Assembly (NCBI GenBank): GCA_016789785.1
Contig: JAEUQE010000001.1
Coordinates: 45,958-109,957 of the forward strand
From: Bryobacterales bacterium
GTDB taxonomy: Bacteria > Acidobacteriota > Terriglobia > Bryobacterales > Bryobacteraceae
Length of the DNA: 64,000 nucleotides
Reading direction: 5' to 3'
The translations under genes and the position numbers were made by a program. Under the pieces are notes generated by a model. The model was given only the letters and a program-made list of their open reading frames with translations. It did not search any database and had not been told where the DNA came from. Positions 63,461 through 64,000 of this stretch are shown here, piece after piece; position 1 is the stretch's first letter, and each line of letters starts with the position of its first letter.

Positions 63461-64000
63461 ATGCGGCAGTTCCTCTTTCTCGTTGTGTCTGTTGCGGTGC
63501 TTTTTTCAGCGGACCCGCCCGCGTGGTCACCCGCTTACTCCATGAAATTTCGCAACCTGGGCAGTGTGACCCCATCGCCCAACGGCAAGTGGGTAGCCTG
63601 GACGGAACGCGAGGCCGTGATCACGGAGGACAAGAGCGAATACCTGACGCAGATCTTCCTTGCGAGGAGCGACGGCAGTTCCCGCTTCCAGCTCACGCGG
63701 GGCGAAAAGAGTTCGGACTCCCCGCAATTCTCCGCGGACAACAAGTACGTCTATTTCGCTTCCGACCGCTCCGGCAAACGCAACGTGTTCCGCATCGCAA
63801 CCGAAGGCGGTGAAGCGGAACAACTCACTGACTGGAAGGGTACGCTCGCCAGCTTCGCGGTTTCCCCCGATGGCTGGCAGCTTGTGTTTACGGGCCGCGC
63901 GGAAGATAAAGAGGAAGAGAAACGCAAGAAGTCGAAGCTCGACTATCGGATCGTCGACGATACGCCGAAGAACGCGTCGCTGTGGATTGCAGGCCTGGAC
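63461..64000 (+). CDS. S9-type peptidase / WD40-like propeller protein (partial, N-terminal part)
   Basis: The first 180 residues of a protein that continues beyond the right edge. A short leader (MRQFLFLVVSVAVLFSA) is followed by propeller repeats: LGSVTPSPNGKWVAWT, SSDSPQFSADNKYVYFASDRSGKRNVFRI and LASFAVSPDGWQLVFTGRA, then a KEEEKRKKSK spacer. The layout matches the N-terminal propeller of acylaminoacyl-peptidase-like S9 enzymes. The serine protease domain would lie outside the window, so the family is probable only. Confidence 0.8.
   Translation, partial: MRQFLFLVVSVAVLFSADPPAWSPAYSMKFRNLGSVTPSPNGKWVAWTEREAVITEDKSEYLTQIFLARSDGSSRFQLTRGEKSSDSPQFSADNKYVYFASDRSGKRNVFRIATEGGEAEQLTDWKGTLASFAVSPDGWQLVFTGRAEDKEEEKRKKSKLDYRIVDDTPKNASLWIAGLD

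Overview
The window is a high-GC, gene-dense bacterial chromosome segment. It most likely comes from an acidobacterium of the Solibacter/Bryobacter group. The strongest evidence is two giant secreted proteins (4686-8576 and 11092-14535) that end in the Ig-like C-terminal module typical of Solibacteres (TIGR03437-type, core motif 'NAA...APGS.vti.G'). Further support comes from secreted Gfo/Idh/MocA and DUF1080 proteins, a Tat-exported TIM-barrel protein, and a cytochrome c / copper-monooxygenase-like fusion. No rRNA, tRNA, CRISPR array, intact insertion sequence or prophage was seen.

Layout. 1-3.6 kb: BatA-like / DUF58 / MoxR cluster on the minus strand, a small membrane protein and a CYTH-domain protein. 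3.7-14.5 kb: secreted proteins on the plus strand: a small exported protein, a mosaic LGFP/BIG/C39-like giant, a probably abundant exoprotein with its own promoter and terminator, and a propeller/Big-repeat giant. 14.6-18.4 kb: crotonase, SIMPL, MgtC/DUF4010 and universal stress proteins. 18.4-23.4 kb: a tight minus-strand operon of CoA-transferase, ferredoxin, 2-oxoacid:ferredoxin oxidoreductase alpha, a fused beta-gamma subunit, and branched-chain aminotransferase. Together these link branched-chain amino acids to acyl-CoA and reduced ferredoxin. 23.6-26.7 kb: FAH, SDR, aldo/keto reductase and NTF2-like genes. 26.7-28.2 kb: a DUF1016 (YhcG-like) PD-(D/E)xK nuclease and a 436-bp non-coding stretch, probably accessory. 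28.2-33.8 kb: carbohydrate-type enzymes (Gfo/Idh, two DUF1080 proteins, alpha/beta hydrolase, MFS). 33.9-37.0 kb: RNase III and two exported tetratricopeptide (TPR)-like proteins. 37.2-46.6 kb: translation and transcription factors (infC; rimP-nusA-infB) around a TerC/Alx gene with a manganese riboswitch. 46.9-53.3 kb: Gld-type ABC system, then pncB-pncA for NAD salvage. 53.3-56.9 kb: FKBP isomerase and an arsenosugar-type radical SAM gene pair followed by a decayed copy of its junction. 56.9-64 kb: TIM-barrel protein, two small zincins, ferredoxin, a RodZ-HTH/lysozyme fusion, a truncated nuclease remnant, Gfo/Idh, the cytochrome c fusion and the start of an S9-type peptidase.

The most informative non-coding feature is the yybP-ykoY (Mn2+) riboswitch at 39596-39703. 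Its P1 3' strand is also the 5' strand of an 11-bp hairpin that would bury the terC ribosome binding site, so a complete translational switch can be read from the sequence. Other points for follow-up are an early terminator in the rimP-nusA-infB leader, a hairpin and an uncertain start at infC, a C39-like domain without its cysteine, an SDR without its tyrosine, and the decayed arsenosugar locus.
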